A program made the position numbers and the translations under genes. 64,000 nt of DNA from Acanthochlamys bracteata. Taxonomy: Eukaryota; Streptophyta; Magnoliopsida; Pandanales; Velloziaceae. The notes beneath the pieces were generated by a model. It worked only from the letters and a program-made list of their open reading frames with translations. It was not told the origin of the DNA and made no database searches. Positions 24,549 through 36,834 of this stretch are shown one piece after another (position 1 is the first letter of the stretch; the number at the start of each line of letters is the position of its first letter). The DNA lies in the NCBI GenBank assembly GCA_019914995.1, contig CM034130.1, forward strand, positions 7,006,001-7,070,000, in the 5' to 3' direction.

Positions 24549-27119
24549 GTCTCTTAGATGTGCATGTGGGGAGTAAGAGTACGTTTAGGAGTGCTCATAA
24601 AAGAATTTTTTTAAAAATTAGTTTTTATCTAAAAATATAAAAAATATATTTATAAAATTTTAATGGCATACTGTTTTTATATGTTTTAACAAAATTTTGT
24701 AGGTTATTATAAAAACTTTATTGTAAGATATAAAATATTTATTTAAATGATAAGTATTTTAAAATTTTAGCCAAATTAGCTCTAAATTAAGGTAGCTTAC
24801 TTGAGTTTCAGTTTTATTATTAGGAACAACTGGAGTTGAGCATATATATAGGAGAGTGCTGGTGGGCTGGCATCATGTTGAAGATTTCACTGAAATGTAT
24901 ACAGTTCTCCTTTGTAGTATAAACACAAATTGGTCATACTATTTATGTGTATATTTTATTAAAAAAAAAAAGAGATTTTACTGAAATGTTGACAACAATG
25001 AGAGTTTTAACATATATGTCAGTGTTTTGAAGGAAATTGGTCATACTATTTATACATGTATGGTTTCAGTAATGTTACCAAGCTAATATATATTTATTCA
25101 ATAATGTTATATTCTTTGTTGTAGCCAGAGTTATCAATATTTTAATTTACAATTTAAAACTTCTTACGATTTTACGATTTTAGATCACCAAAACGATCTT
25201 ATTAAAATAAACTTTTTTTTAGAGGATCATCATAAAAGAAGACCGATGAATCCTGAATCTCACCGTTCCGATTTAAAATTTAAAATCATTAAATTTTAAA
25301 TTTTTATAATTTTATACGATTTTATTTTTGAATAGTTTTTTATAGTTAACTGTATTTTTGAGAATTTTTTTAAAATTTAAAAAGTTTTCTATAAATTTTA
25401 AAAAGAGTTTCTGTAAAAATATAATATTTATGGATTTTTTTATAAAATATAGATGGCTTTTTTATTAAATTAAAAAAATTCTAAATCTTGTAAATTTACT
25501 AAAAGAATTTTTTGAAAATATTAGAAATTTTTTTATAATAGATTCTTAATGGTACTAAAATATAATTTTATAAAATTTATCAATATATAAAATTTTATTA
25601 TTTTAATTTAAAATTCTGATTTTATAATGTTACTTAAATTTAATAATTCTATTTAAAATTTCTATCTTTGACGACAACTTCGGTTGTAGGTTATGGAAAT
25701 TACGTGACACGCACAACGAAAAACTGTTACCATATTATGATGCAATTCATCTTCGATCAGCAGCAATATATCCATGCAATTTAAGAATTAATACTCCCAT
25801 CTAGCCTTTCACGCAAAAAGGCAACAACAATTTTATGAAAACAGAAACTCAGTATCAACATAGAAGTGATCATTAATCCAAATCAATCTATGCTTTTCTA
25901 GCTTCCAAGCTTTGAGGTGTTAGGAACCAACCATATGATTAACAAACACGTATGTGAAAGAAAATAATAACAATAATAATAATAATAATATTTATCGACA
26001 GAGGTAGTACGGAATAAACATTTGTAGGGATTATTAATTTGCAGCTAGCATTAGCAATTATGTTTATATATATTGTGGACCTTTTATAATTGATGTTAGG
26101 GGATCTACAATGAATTTTTGTTTTTTTTTTTTTTTGAGGATCACCTGCTAAAGAAGATCCAAAAATTATAAAAGAAATATTAGATAAAAATTTGAAGTAA
26201 AAAACAGGGGAAAAATAAAGCCAAACGTCCCCAAAATGTCAGATCTGATTCATGGGCATTTGAATTCATTGCAGCACTCGTCGAAGTGCCCCCGTTGACG
26301 AATCCCTTCTCCCTGAATCCAACATTCATTTTTAAGCATAAACCTGTCTTCTGCTCCATGTCTAACGTATGCATAACTTCTGAAGTCCTTGTTCTTTTAC
26401 CAAAAGACCAAAAACATCACGCAAAAGAACGACCAATTAGAGAAGGACTTCAGATTTCGGAGACTACTAGATAGTTAGTGCAATTGATCATAAAAGATAT
26501 TCCGGTTTTGAGGAAAATATGCAGGAGTTCCAAGGGACTGCTCTTTTCCATTAAGGATATGTTTACGTATCAACAAATAGTTCAAAAAACAAAATTTTGA
26601 AATCTATATTTTTAAAAATTAAATTAATTAAAACTAAATTTATTAATATAAACTTTTAATAAAAATTTGAGAGTAGCTTCAGTATTGTTCACGAAAAAAA
26701 GGGCAGTAATAATAGTGATGGCAGTGAAGTAATAGTGATGGGTGTCGGTGACTGTCATAGTTTTGAAGTCGCCCTCTAACATTTAAATACGCGTGGTGTG
26801 AACTCTACGTAAGGAGACAAATAAGTCAGCGCAGTTCACTGATTCACTTTTTAGATGGTGCGTTTTAAAGTAATTTTAAAAAATAGTTTTTTTTTAAAAA
26901 AAATATTTTTATTATATAAAATTTTTAAATTTTAAATAATTTTATAAAATATTATAAATTTATTAAAAGTTAATAATTATTTTTTCAGAAAGCGCAGCCA
27001 AAAGCAAATGTGTTACACTTACGTAAATTAATTTGTCTCGCAAAATTTGTAACTTTAATTTATTTTTTATTTTAACTTATCATAATCTCTCTCAATTCAT
27101 CTCTTTATTATACGATTCG
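24549..27119. other. Intergenic AT-rich DNA, no gene supported
   Basis: Contains AT-rich, partly palindromic stretches (for example 25,100-25,690, with weakly inverted ends near CAGAGTTATCAATATTTTAA), a (AAT)n microsatellite at ~25,965-25,990 and a poly-T run at ~26,120. A 64-codon minus frame at 26180-26374 has no recognisable motif. Confidence 0.4.
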
Positions 27120-27291
27120 GACTGATTTTTAAAAAAAATTCTAAAATGAAATTTTAAAAAATTAAATTTAATTTTTATCTTAAAATAAAAGCAATATTTA
27201 TTATGTTAAATTATTATATATTAAAAATTTTTATAAAATTTATTAAAATAAAAATAAAAAAGAATTGAAAAATTTAGCTAAACGGTATCTA
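27120..27291 (-). repeat. Family A2-like repeat
   Basis: AT-rich; closes with AATTTAGCTAAACGGTATCT, similar to the right end of family A copies. The left end is unclear. Confidence 0.35.
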
Positions 27292-27380
27292 AATCTAGGT
27301 CTATTTAACTTATTAGTCATAAGGGATTCATTTTTTATCAATTTACATACCGCTGCATTGAGATTGATCAAGTTTTCACT

Positions 27381-27640
27381 TTGGGTGCGTTTAAAATTGC
27401 TTATAAAATAAAATTTTTTTAAAATAAAAAATATTTTTATTTTTTTAAAAAATAAGTTTTATTATTTTCTATTTCAAAAAAATAATAAAAATATACAATA
27501 AAAAAATCTTATTATACAGAAATTTTCTACATTCCTAAATTTTTAAATAAAATTTTTAAATACTTATAAAATATACATTAAAAAATATGAATGAAAAATT
27601 AAAAAATTTTGTTGAAAAAAAATAAAAACAAAACGCACCC
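27381..27640 (+). repeat. Family A AT-rich palindromic repeat, copy 7 (clean ends)
   Basis: The clearest ends of the family: GGGTGCGTTT at the left and AAACGCACCC at the right are perfect 10-bp inverted repeats. Interior core AAAAATCTTATTATACAGAA. Confidence 0.75.
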
Positions 27641-28329
27641 AGCTGTCGATCAAGCAAGCACACATTTATCAAATAACAGGGCAGCTGCCTAGCTAGTTCC
27701 TTCTCGTGTTTCAGATCCAGAGAGCAACATAATTAAAATTTCAATGAATACCCAACAAATAGAAGATCAATCCTTGGAGTTTATTTTACATCTTATATGT
27801 TCTACTTACTTTAGTAAGATGTTACAATGGATTTCACCAATTCAACTCATACTCCATTAGGGATTGCAGCAAGGTTAACTCAGAGCAGCTTAGCTTGTTA
27901 ATAATATAACCAAAAACTTTTTGTACTATTTTATAGAAATATCTCTAAAAATTTTATTTTTTAAGCAATTCAAAACGACCCTTAGTTTAGACGCTGACTT
28001 TAGAATGAACGTATTTAATTTAGGATTCCTAACTCAGTGCGTAACATCTACTTGAAAAGAAGCCCAAGGGAAGTGAATTCGACAAGGCCTAGAGGCCCAT
28101 TCAATCCAACCGCTATCATTGGCATGCAATGCTTTCGAAAGTTAAAAAACTTGTTATTTTTCACTATAATAATACGCATCCTTTCTTTTGTCGTTTTCAT
28201 TCCCTTGAAAGAACTCCTCTCATTCTTTTTATATATGAACCAGAGAAAATCCAAATTAATCAATCAAAATAACGCTCACTGCATTACTAATAATAAACTA
28301 ATCAACAAATCATCGTCATCTTTTCCTTT
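27641..28329. other. Intergenic, 3' flank of the ABCG gene
   Basis: No gene seen. The open frames at 28,037-28,333 on both strands are short and without motifs. Confidence 0.5.
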
Positions 28330-31300
28330 CTAAGCTTTAGTTCTTCTGAGTGCAACATAAGCCAGCAACCTATACCCAAAAAACATCACGGCGAGCGCCG
28401 CGGCGCTTACGGCGGCACTGACTTCTTTGCTCTCCCGTTCCAAACCATCCTCATGCCGCGAGAAATTCAACAATGGCGAGCTCTCCATTACCGTTTCTCT
28501 ATACTGAACGTCAATGAAGAGTCTATATGCGTAATAAGTAAACGAAGCATACTTCAACCAATCAATACAAGCCGGAACATGTTGCACGTAAAACCCTCCG
28601 GTGAGTAAGAACGCGAGCATCGTAACGGTCACCACCATTGATGCTTGCTTCGCATCCCTCATTGCTGCACCAAGAGCTAACCCTAATCCTTGCGCTACTA
28701 GTACGTAGCATAGAAGCACTGCTACGGTTAGCGTGAAAGAAATAACATCTGGACGAAGACCGGCCATGAAATAGAGAACGGTGATGAAGAGTGTGGGTAG
28801 AGAAAGCTCCATGGGAAGATCTCCTACGATTTTTGCGGTGAAGTAAGAAGAAAGGGAATAGATTCCGGCGGCGCGTTCACTAATAAAGATCGGACGGTCA
28901 CGAGGGAAGTTGAAGACGGCGTTCGACGAAGAGAAAACGCCCCAGAAAATTGAGATGAAGAAGAGAAGACCGAGACGGTCTTGAATATGTTGGGCGTCGG
29001 AGCGCCACCACATCAATCCGGCGAGAATTGCGGCTGCTGTAACTTGGAAGATTCGAAGCGAGTTGAATGATTCGTGTCTTCGTTCTTTTAAGCTTCGCCG
29101 GAGGAGGGTTGTGAACTGCGAAAACCAGCTTATTTTTGTGAAATCTTTCAGCTGGTTGGTTTCTGATTGTTTGAAATGATGGAGAGATCTATCTACGGCA
29201 ATGGAGGCTGTGATTACGGCCTTCGTTTTCGGAGCTAGTAATTTCTTGTATGAAGAGATAACGGAATGTTTAACGTTCGTTGTTTCGCAGTCTCTGTCGT
29301 AGCTAGCCGGTGCAATTCCTGCATTTATGATTAATTAAAACAATTCAATTTTTCAGAATCTGATTTCAGGATATATGAAAAAGTTATTGCAAAAGCTAAA
29401 AAAAAGCAAACAGCTGATTGATGATTGATAAACAAAAATAACAATATCACCACTTATGGAAGACGTAATATGACAGCACACGCTTATCAGAATCACTTCT
29501 CTGCATGTAGGAAACCAAGTGTCCAAAAAAAGCTGGTTTATTGAAGGAGTGGCTCTACATACATGTGCAAACAAATCAGTTGGTGCACACACCATACTCC
29601 AAAAGCTATGAAAACGACTTATGCAGCTTATTGATAAATGGCCAATCATGTAGTTCACTGTTGGTAATGGCGGAAAGTTGATTATTCATTCTCCACTATA
29701 TCTTAAGTTTGAGTTGGTGCTTTCCTTATAAGTTAACCACTAAAGTTAATTATTTAATTTGATTTCAAAGTGATATTATGTTGATTACGAAAACATGCAA
29801 CATGTTAAGGTCTAGGTTTTGGGATTCTTAATGGTTTTCTAGGGTTCTCCTCTCATTAAATGACACATAAAATTATAGATAGTTGCTGTGACTATCATTA
29901 CCCGTAACATTTTAAGATAATATCATCACCCCATTATTTTTTAGACAACTCTATACCATTTATAATATAAGAAAAAATATAGGAAATTAATTAAGATTAA
30001 AGTAAATATTTTAAATTAGTTTCTCAGAAAATAAACTCTTTTAGGCTCAAGTTTAGTGACTTATAATATAACGCTAATTAGAAAACTTTCACTTTTAAAG
30101 AATCGTAAAACTAACAACGTTTACTACATTTATTCGGATATACGTATATGGTTGTTTAACTTTTCTCATACTTGTTTAGATTTAAAGGAAACAATTATTT
30201 GATGCTTTTCTAATAACAATCAAGATTGAGTTTTTGATGCATTTCCTTTACGATATTTGTTTTCGTATTGGGAAAAAAAAGAAAACTAGATCCTTAAAAT
30301 CCATTGAAGATGTTGGCAGAATCAAGAACAAATGCCAAAGGACAATTAGTTGCAATCTTGACTTAAGTATACGCTACTAAACAAACAATTGTTTTCTTAC
30401 TTTCATTTACGTTAAATTTTGTCTATTTCCCTTTGAAGAAAAGATTTAAACTAATCTAACACATATTGCATTATCTTCAAGTCAACTCATTGTAGTATTC
30501 AATTTTCTCTTCTCTGCAATCAATAGTCTACACGGTAGATCGAGTTCCACAAAAACACATTAACAAAGAACTGTTACTTTCAAGTGTGTTAGTTCAAATT
30601 TTCTTAATTTAGATATAAGAATAAAAGGGTATCAGAACTTTTAAACACATATATTTGCTTACCATTGGCAAGATCAAGCATGAAATCAGCAGGATTTACG
30701 TAGAAACTCGGCTGGAATCCGGCGACAGCAAAATAATCCATTGCTTCATTTCCTCGGCCAAAATACGCGCACCTTCCTTCAGCAAGCAGCAGCACTGAAT
30801 CAAACATCTGGTAAACCCTGCTCGACGGCTGGTGCACCGCCGCCACCACTGCTCCCCCTCTCTTCGCAGCAGCTGTCTTTATCGCCGTTACTACTCTGTA
30901 CGCCGACGTGGCATCGAGCCCTGAAGTCGGCTCATCCAGGACGAGAACGCTGGGTCCTACCAATATCTCTTGCCCTATGCTCACTCTTTTCCGTTCACCG
31001 CCCGAGACCCCACGAACAAAAGCTCCACCGATGATTGTGTCGGCGCACGATTCTAAGCCCAGTTCGATGATTATCGATTCCGCGGCTGCGAGCTTTTCTG
31101 TTCGTGATAGTGTTTTAGGTAGCCGGAGAAGGGCGGAGAAGACTAGTGTTTCTCTGACGGTAAGGTTAGGGTAGAGTAGATCGTCCTGAGGAACAAAACC
31201 GATGCGGCGTGCTGCTGCTGAGCGGGTTAGGGGACGCCCGTTGATTAAAACGGCACCCCCGTAGCTACCATGAAGTCTTCCTGAAATGATGCTGAGTAGT

Positions 31301-31703
31301 GTTGATTTGCCACTACCTGAAGGTCCCAACACAGCAAGCATCTCACCAGGTGAAACCATACCGGTAACATCGCCCAGTATCATCTTCTCTTTCGCGACAG
31401 TTTCCGATGATAAGGAACCGTCGTGGCAGCACAACTTAAAAACTGTTCCTCCAATACCGCTGCCAGTGTTGTTCAGCTTCACTCTATAGCATATGTCAAC
31501 AAACTACAACATGCACGAATTAATACGCGTGAAAGCTTTTATATATAAATTATGAAACAGAGGGTTGAAAATGTCTGCGTTTCTTGAAACACACACACAC
31601 ATATATGTACCTGGAGAGTAACAGGTGAACAAGGAGTGCCAGGAGGTTTGTTTTTGTAGTTAAAAGACTCTTCGTCTCCGACCGATGATAATGATGCTGC
31701 CAT
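28330..31703 (-). CDS. ABCG25: ABC transporter G half-transporter, ABCG25-like
   Basis: Three exons (minus strand): 31703-31611, 31503-30663 and 29318-28330 (TAG), total 1923 nt, 640 residues, typical of white-brown-complex half-transporters. It starts MAASLSSVGDEESFNYK. The nucleotide-binding domain has Walker A GPSGSGKST (~91-99), ABC signature VSGGERKR (~197-204) and Walker B VLVLDEPTSGLD (~217-228), with the switch His in AAVHQPSSR. The membrane domain has six predicted spans, starting after RRSLKERRHESFNSLRIFQ and including RLGLLFFISIFWGVFSS and QGLGLALGAAMRDAKQASMV. These stretches, and VDICYRVK near the start, are closest to ABCG25, a plasma-membrane abscisic acid exporter. The subgroup call rests on recalled similarity, and the substrate is an inference. 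Introns are 107 bp and 1344 bp. Confidence 0.9.
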
Positions 31704-31833
31704 GGATTGCTGGACTTATATATATGAGCTCCACTTCTTGTTGAATTCTAAAATAAAGCTAATAATGAGAACTTGCATGAAATATTTTGAAGTGTATAAA
31801 GGATCGAATGGGAGAAGGAAGGAGAAGGGAAGC

Positions 31834-31846
31834 TATATATATATAA
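31834..31846 (-). promoter_or_regulatory. Putative TATA box of the ABCG gene
   Basis: On the minus strand TATATATATATA lies ~130 bp upstream of the ATG at 31703, leaving room for a ~100-nt leader. A second TATA-like run at ~31,710-31,722 is too close to the ATG to serve. Confidence 0.4.
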
Positions 31847-32223
31847 TGGTTCGTGGTAGGGGAAGGTGATATAATGTGCTTGCCACGGTCTACGTAAGAG
31901 AGGGACACTTGGCGAGTGGATAACGGGTGAAATTCAGAGGAAATGGAAGTGAATTTATAAAAATTAAAAGCTTTTAATAGAATTAAATTTTAGATGTGTG
32001 TGATAATGATTATAATTCTATTTAATAATTTATATATAAACGAATTATATAATTTTGTAATAACTGTTTAAATTTAGTCTCTAAAATAAATTCAATTTTG
32101 AAAGAATATTTTATTTGAAGTATTAAAGAATGTGGAGATCGAGGAGAAGAAACAGTAGCAGTCATACTATTGGAAGAAGTAGAATATTCAAGGTAAGAAA
32201 GTGACTGGGTCCTTCGTCCACTA

Positions 32224-32250
32224 GGCACGTGCCGAGGCTACGTGTCCGAC
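32224..32250 (-). promoter_or_regulatory. G-box/ABRE/DRE cluster upstream of the ABCG gene
   Basis: Within 27 bp: a palindromic G-box GGCACGTGCC (32224-32233), an ABRE-type TACGTGTC (32239-32246) and a DRE/CRT-type GTCCGAC (32244-32250), overlapping by three bases. It lies ~0.52-0.55 kb upstream of the ABCG25-like ATG. ABRE and DRE are known to act together in ABA and stress induction; the link to this gene is inferred from position. Confidence 0.5.
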
Positions 32251-32259
32251 AGAAAGTGA

Positions 32260-34018
32260 CTGAAAAGTTCTACAAGCTTTATAATCCACTGCCGCCCACT
32301 TTAGTTTTTGAGGGGTGAAAAAATTTTGCAACAAAAATATAAAACCAAAAACCGATTCTGATTTTTTTGTAAAATTAATTTTCTAGACTATCAATTAATA
32401 GATATTTTAAATACTCGTAATTAAATTTTATAAAATAATAAATAATAAATAATTTTTTTTTAAATATATTAAAAATAAAGTTCAATATATATGTCTTAAT
32501 AGTTCTTAAAAATTAATTAAAAATTAAAAAATATAAATATATTTAAAAATATAAAATTAAAAAAATTAAATTAAAATTTTATGTGTAAAAATAAAATTTT
32601 AATTTTTTGTACAAATTTAACGAAACAAAATAAAAATATCAATATTTGAAATAGACTCTAAAATGATTCTAACTGTAATCATCGGGCCATAAAAAACAAC
32701 AACAGTAACTAAAAACCCAACAAAGGAAAATAAAACGAATATTTGAAGTGTGTTCATTTTGATAAATAGTTTAGGATAACGTGCAACGCTCAAAATTTTA
32801 CTCACCAAAAAGTATCTTTCCGCCGGATAATATCCTCGTACTATGTGTGTGAAAACACACCCGATTTGATACTGATGTGTTTTTGCTGTAATCCATCTTT
32901 GAATCTTGATTCAATGGAAAATTTTGAAAATCTCTGGAAATGTTTTCCCCGTAAACGTGTTCATTAGACACTCTTTCATTTTCTTGTACAGAAGTAAAAA
33001 TGTTGAACAAATATTCTATTTCGTTTGATTTGTTTTGTTAGAAAATGAAGTGTTCTGAAGCTAATTTGCCTTTGAAATGCGTAGGGTTATTCTGTGGATT
33101 GTAATTAGCAACAAAAACAACAATTAATATAGAATAGGTTATCGAATTTGCGCTTAGTTTCTGTCTTAACTCTTTTCGGCATCGAAAGATACTTGACAAA
33201 TGAGGCAAAACTCAAAATCTATCTAATATCTTTAATACATAGAATTTTCTTTTGAACCAACTCTTATTTGATTGTTTTACAAATTCTTCTTCTTTTCTAT
33301 TTTTAGAAATACAATATCAAATAACCATCAGGTCGCCGTCAATGCAACAAGAAGAATGAGCAGCATTTGACGAATGGTTTTTCCAATCATGTACCTCAGC
33401 AAATGCATGAACCAAATTTAACGAATTTCCAACAAAAAGAGTCCCACATGTATACCGCTCTTTCTCTTCATGTCGATGACCATAAAAATTAACTTAACGT
33501 CCCAGAATAAAACAGCATAGAATATTTAGTACCATTTCTAGATAGTGGAATGAAAGCATGCTTCAACAGTGACAGAATTCAATGAAACTGAATTATTATT
33601 GTGGACTACTTCACTACTGATTACGTAGAATTTGTAGTCTTGGTAATTAAGATGTATTGGATTGGAATGGTTGATCTCTCTTTCATTCTGGTAGGAATCA
33701 CTCACATTTGTTTCTTTTTTCCGTATAGCTAGCTATATTCTTTTTGCATTTTTAAGTTTTGGAATAATGCTACGAACGACTTCCTTCGTAATAGAAAGAT
33801 AAAATTGGTATTCCTTATAGTGGTTAGAATAATGGCAACATTTTCAAACTGTTGACACCAACGTCAAGACCTCATTGCTTTCACAAGTAATACCTTGTCT
33901 TGATATTTCGTAGACATAAGTATAAGTTAATTTATATCTAATATTTTAAATATATTAAAATTTTTTGAATTAGAATTAGATTTTTTTATTTAGAATTCTT
34001 TATTTAGTATTATAATGA
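32260..34018. other. Intergenic AT-rich DNA
   Basis: Very AT-rich from 32,330 to 32,640, then ordinary spacer. No gene, RNA or recognisable element is seen up to the TA run that borders the MULE. Confidence 0.5.
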
Positions 34019-34092
34019 ATATATATATATATATATATATATATAGTAAGATATGTACATATTGTGCACTGTTCATGCACATTGTATATATT

Positions 34093-34132
34093 GAATCTCA
34101 GCCATTCGATCATGATCGACCGGCTGAGATTC
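34093..34132. repeat. 40-bp near-palindrome in left TIR
   Basis: Arms GAATCTCAGCC and GGCTGAGATTC surround a TCGATCATGATCGA core; only the two bases on each side between arm and core are unpaired. Confidence 0.9.
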
Positions 34133-34162
34133 ACGCGCTCAATAATGCGGGCGTGATTCCTT

Positions 34163-34196
34163 AGAAGGGCACGCTTGGCAATTCGCGTGCCCTTCT
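34163..34196. repeat. Hairpin in left TIR (12-bp arms, 10-nt loop)
   Basis: AGAAGGGCACGC and GCGTGCCCTTCT are perfect inverted 12-mers around TTGGCAATTC. Confidence 0.9.
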
Positions 34197-35029
34197 ACGG
34201 GATGAAGTTATATATATATATATATATTTTCTTCATTTGTTTCCTGTTCTGCTTCGGCTCTCTTCTTCGCGCTCCTCCCTCGCGATCGCCCCGCCCGATC
34301 GATCTCGGCGCGATTTGGCGATCGTCGGCCGGCGTTCTCCCTCAAATCATCTCCTCTCTTCGATTCCTGTCCTATTTTTTTCTTTCGCGCAACCGATCGA
34401 AACCTCTAGCACTGATCACTACGGTGAAACATCGTCGTTCCTGCCGGTGTTCGTCAATCGGAGAGCAGAAACCATAAGTTCTCTTCCTCGCCTTCTTCTA
34501 ATCGTGCTCAGTTGATCAATTTTGTCGATTGAGGCACCGAGCACCTTCTCGGCGCTGGCGGGATTCGATGAGCTGTTTTTCTTTTTTTTTTTCTTTTTTT
34601 TTTCAGTTTTATCAATTTAGTTCTCATTTGATCAATTCAATCAAGATTCTACTAATTGCATTTTTTTCCTATTTTTTTTTGATTTTTTTTCAGCTCGGCT
34701 CAGCTCTGATAGTGGCGGAGAAGAAATTGTAAGTATTTGATCTCAATTTTAATTGCAGGTATTTGATCTTAATTTCTGTTTGATTTCAATTTCCTTTTTC
34801 ATCCCGTAGATTTTAATTCCAATATAAAAAAAAATTCATATCGTTCCTCTGTTTTTTGCAGATGAACGGATATAGTGAAGATTGCAGAAGTTGACGGGAA
34901 AGGAAGAGCCTACTGCTTTTCTTTTAGATATTTGTCCGGCTGCTCTTGCTTAAATCATTATTTTTTTCGTGCTCTAGCAATTGCGCTCCCTAGACCACCA
35001 CCATGTAGTTAGGTAGGGACAATCAATCC

Positions 35030-35031
<2 letters not shown>

Positions 35032-35066
<35 letters not shown>
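35032..35066. repeat. (TA)n microsatellite inside the MULE
   Basis: A perfect run of ~17 TA units. Similar runs occur at the element borders (34019-34044, 40671-40696) and inside each TIR (~34209-34227, 40494-40506). Confidence 0.9.
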
Positions 35067-35068
<2 letters not shown>

Positions 35069-35279
35069 ATGATTTTATGAATTCGGTTGTTGAAGCTATC
35101 CAATGAAACTGGACAATGAAAATGTCCAGTGAAAGTTTTTTGTAATTTATAAAGGTTGTTGATGTTAATTGAATGGTCAAGTGAATGTTCTGGTTGATTG
35201 TAATAGTCCAGAAAGTTGTTGCAATGGCTTGGATTTGAATAGAATGTAAATAGCTTTGACATTTATAGTGAGTGTAATT

Positions 35280-35790
35280 GTTCTCTTCACGTGAATGCAT
35301 TAGTGAATGCTCACTTCAGAATGCACATGTTCTATTTGAGTGTATGTTTGAATAAAACAGAATATTTGAATGCATCCCAATGTTCTGTTTGAGTGAATGT
35401 TTGAACAGATCAGAACCTTTGAATGCATAAGTGAATGTTTGCTTTAGGTGAATGCTCATTACGACTATATTCAAGTAAATGTTAAATTTGCTGTTCAGTG
35501 AATGTTCTATGAATGCTTTAGTAATGTTTTGTTCAAGTGAATGCTCATTGCGAGCTATGTGATTGTGAATGTAATGCTCAAATGTGAGCTAATACAAGTG
35601 AATGCAAATGCGAATGCTCATTGTGAACTATGTAATTGTGAATGTAATGTTGAAGTGGAGCTGTTTTAGTGAACGCAAGTGTGAGCTAATACAAGTGAAT
35701 GCTCAAGTGTAAATGCAATGCTCAAGTGAGCTATGGTTAGTGAATACAAATGTGGTCTATGTTAAAGTGAATGCTTATGTGGGAATGCTA
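35280..35790 (+). repeat. Subterminal GTGAATG-type repeat array (left)
   Basis: Many irregularly spaced GTGAATGC / GTGAATGTT / AAGTGAATGCTCA words, often joined by TCAAGTG or AGCTA. The spacing is not constant, so it is a motif cluster rather than a clean tandem repeat. Confidence 0.7.
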
Positions 35791-35804
35791 TATCTTTATA
35801 AAAT

Positions 35805-36530
35805 ATATACTTTTTTATTTCATTGCATTTACTGTTTTTATTTTTCTGTTTTGTTTTTACACTTTTTATTCATTATTTTTTTCATTATTATTTTTCACTG
35901 TTTTTTTTATTTTTTTATATCACTATTTTTTTCTACTGTTTTTCTTTTATTGTAGTTTTTCACTATTTTTTTTTACTTCTTTTTTTCACTGTTTCTTTTT
36001 TATTTTTTTTTATTTCACTATTTTTTTTTCATTGTCTGTTTTTTTCTGACTTTTACATTTCACTGTTTTATTATTTTCTTATTTTCACTGTTTTTTTCAA
36101 TTTTTTTTTATTTCTTTTTTTCACTGCTTTTGTCACTGTTTTTTTCATTGTCTTTTGTCGCTATTTTTTTCCACTTTTTTATTTCACTGTTTTTTTTAAT
36201 TATTTTTTTCACTGCTTTTTTCATTTTTGTTTCACTTCTTTGGTTTTTTCCACTGTATTTTTTCATTGTCTTTTTTCACTTTTCCATTTCACTATTTTTT
36301 TCATTATTTTTTTACTGTTTTTTTCATTTCTTTTTTTCAATGTTTGTTTTTCATATTTTTTATTTCACTGCCTTTTTCCACTGATTTTTTTCGTTCTTTT
36401 TTTTCTTTCCACTTTTCCCATTTCACTATTTTTTTCATTTTTATTATTTCACTACTTTATTCACTGTTTTGGCTTAACTCTCTTTTTATTTCACTTCATT
36501 TTTTCAAATCAATTTTTTTTTCACTGTGTG
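35805..36530 (+). repeat. T-rich strand-asymmetric degenerate repeat tract
   Basis: About 700 bp made mostly of T with regularly placed CACTG / CACTA / CATT words (TTTTTTCACTGTTTTTTTCA type), almost without G-rich or A-rich stretches. It gives Phe/Leu/Ser-only frames that are not real proteins. Confidence 0.8.
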
Positions 36531-36834
36531 GAAATGCAAACAGAAAATATAATAATTAAATATCACGGTTGTATATAACAAATTGCTTCCTATACAATAC
36601 AACTTAATAAGAATGGATACAACGTCCAAATACTTCCAAAAATGTCAAAATAAATTCATGATCTTACTCTAAATGAATACCTGATTCTTCTTCTTCGCAT
36701 TCACCATCATCTCTATTTTTGTCCTCAGCATCATCTCTTCAAAAAACTATCAATTAAAAGTGATGACAAATGTTAAGAAAAAATTTGAATTAAAAAACAA
36801 AAGGTATGTTACTAATCAAACCTAAGCAAATAAT

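Larger units (their letters stand above)
34045..34861 (+). repeat. MULE left terminal inverted repeat
   Basis: Matches the reverse complement of 39890-40670 in order: outer end, 40-bp near-palindrome, AGAAGGGCACGC hairpin, internal TA run, a GC-rich block (CGATCGCCCCGCCCGATCGA), GCGCTGGCGGGATTCG, AGTGGCGGAGAAGAAATTG. Differences are mostly single substitutions and poly-T length. The GC-rich block contrasts sharply with the AT-rich surroundings. Confidence 0.85.

Noticed and set aside
25100..25690. Possible MITE with weakly inverted ends
   Set aside because: End similarity is low and A/T richness makes chance matches likely; not strong enough to call an element.
30741..31489. Plus-strand ORFs across the ABCG nucleotide-binding domain
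   Set aside because: Antisense shadows of a GC-richer coding exon.
34175..34732. ORFs of 60-100 codons in the MULE left TIR, with a matching one at 40204-40527
   Set aside because: The same sequence is in the other TIR in inverted form with frame-disrupting changes. GC-rich TIR sequence, no recognisable protein; not a captured gene as far as I can see.
35713..36578. Overlapping 80-251-codon frames made of Phe, Leu, Ser and Tyr
   Set aside because: They are translations of the T-rich tract in all three frames; low complexity, no domain, open simply because T-rich DNA lacks stops.
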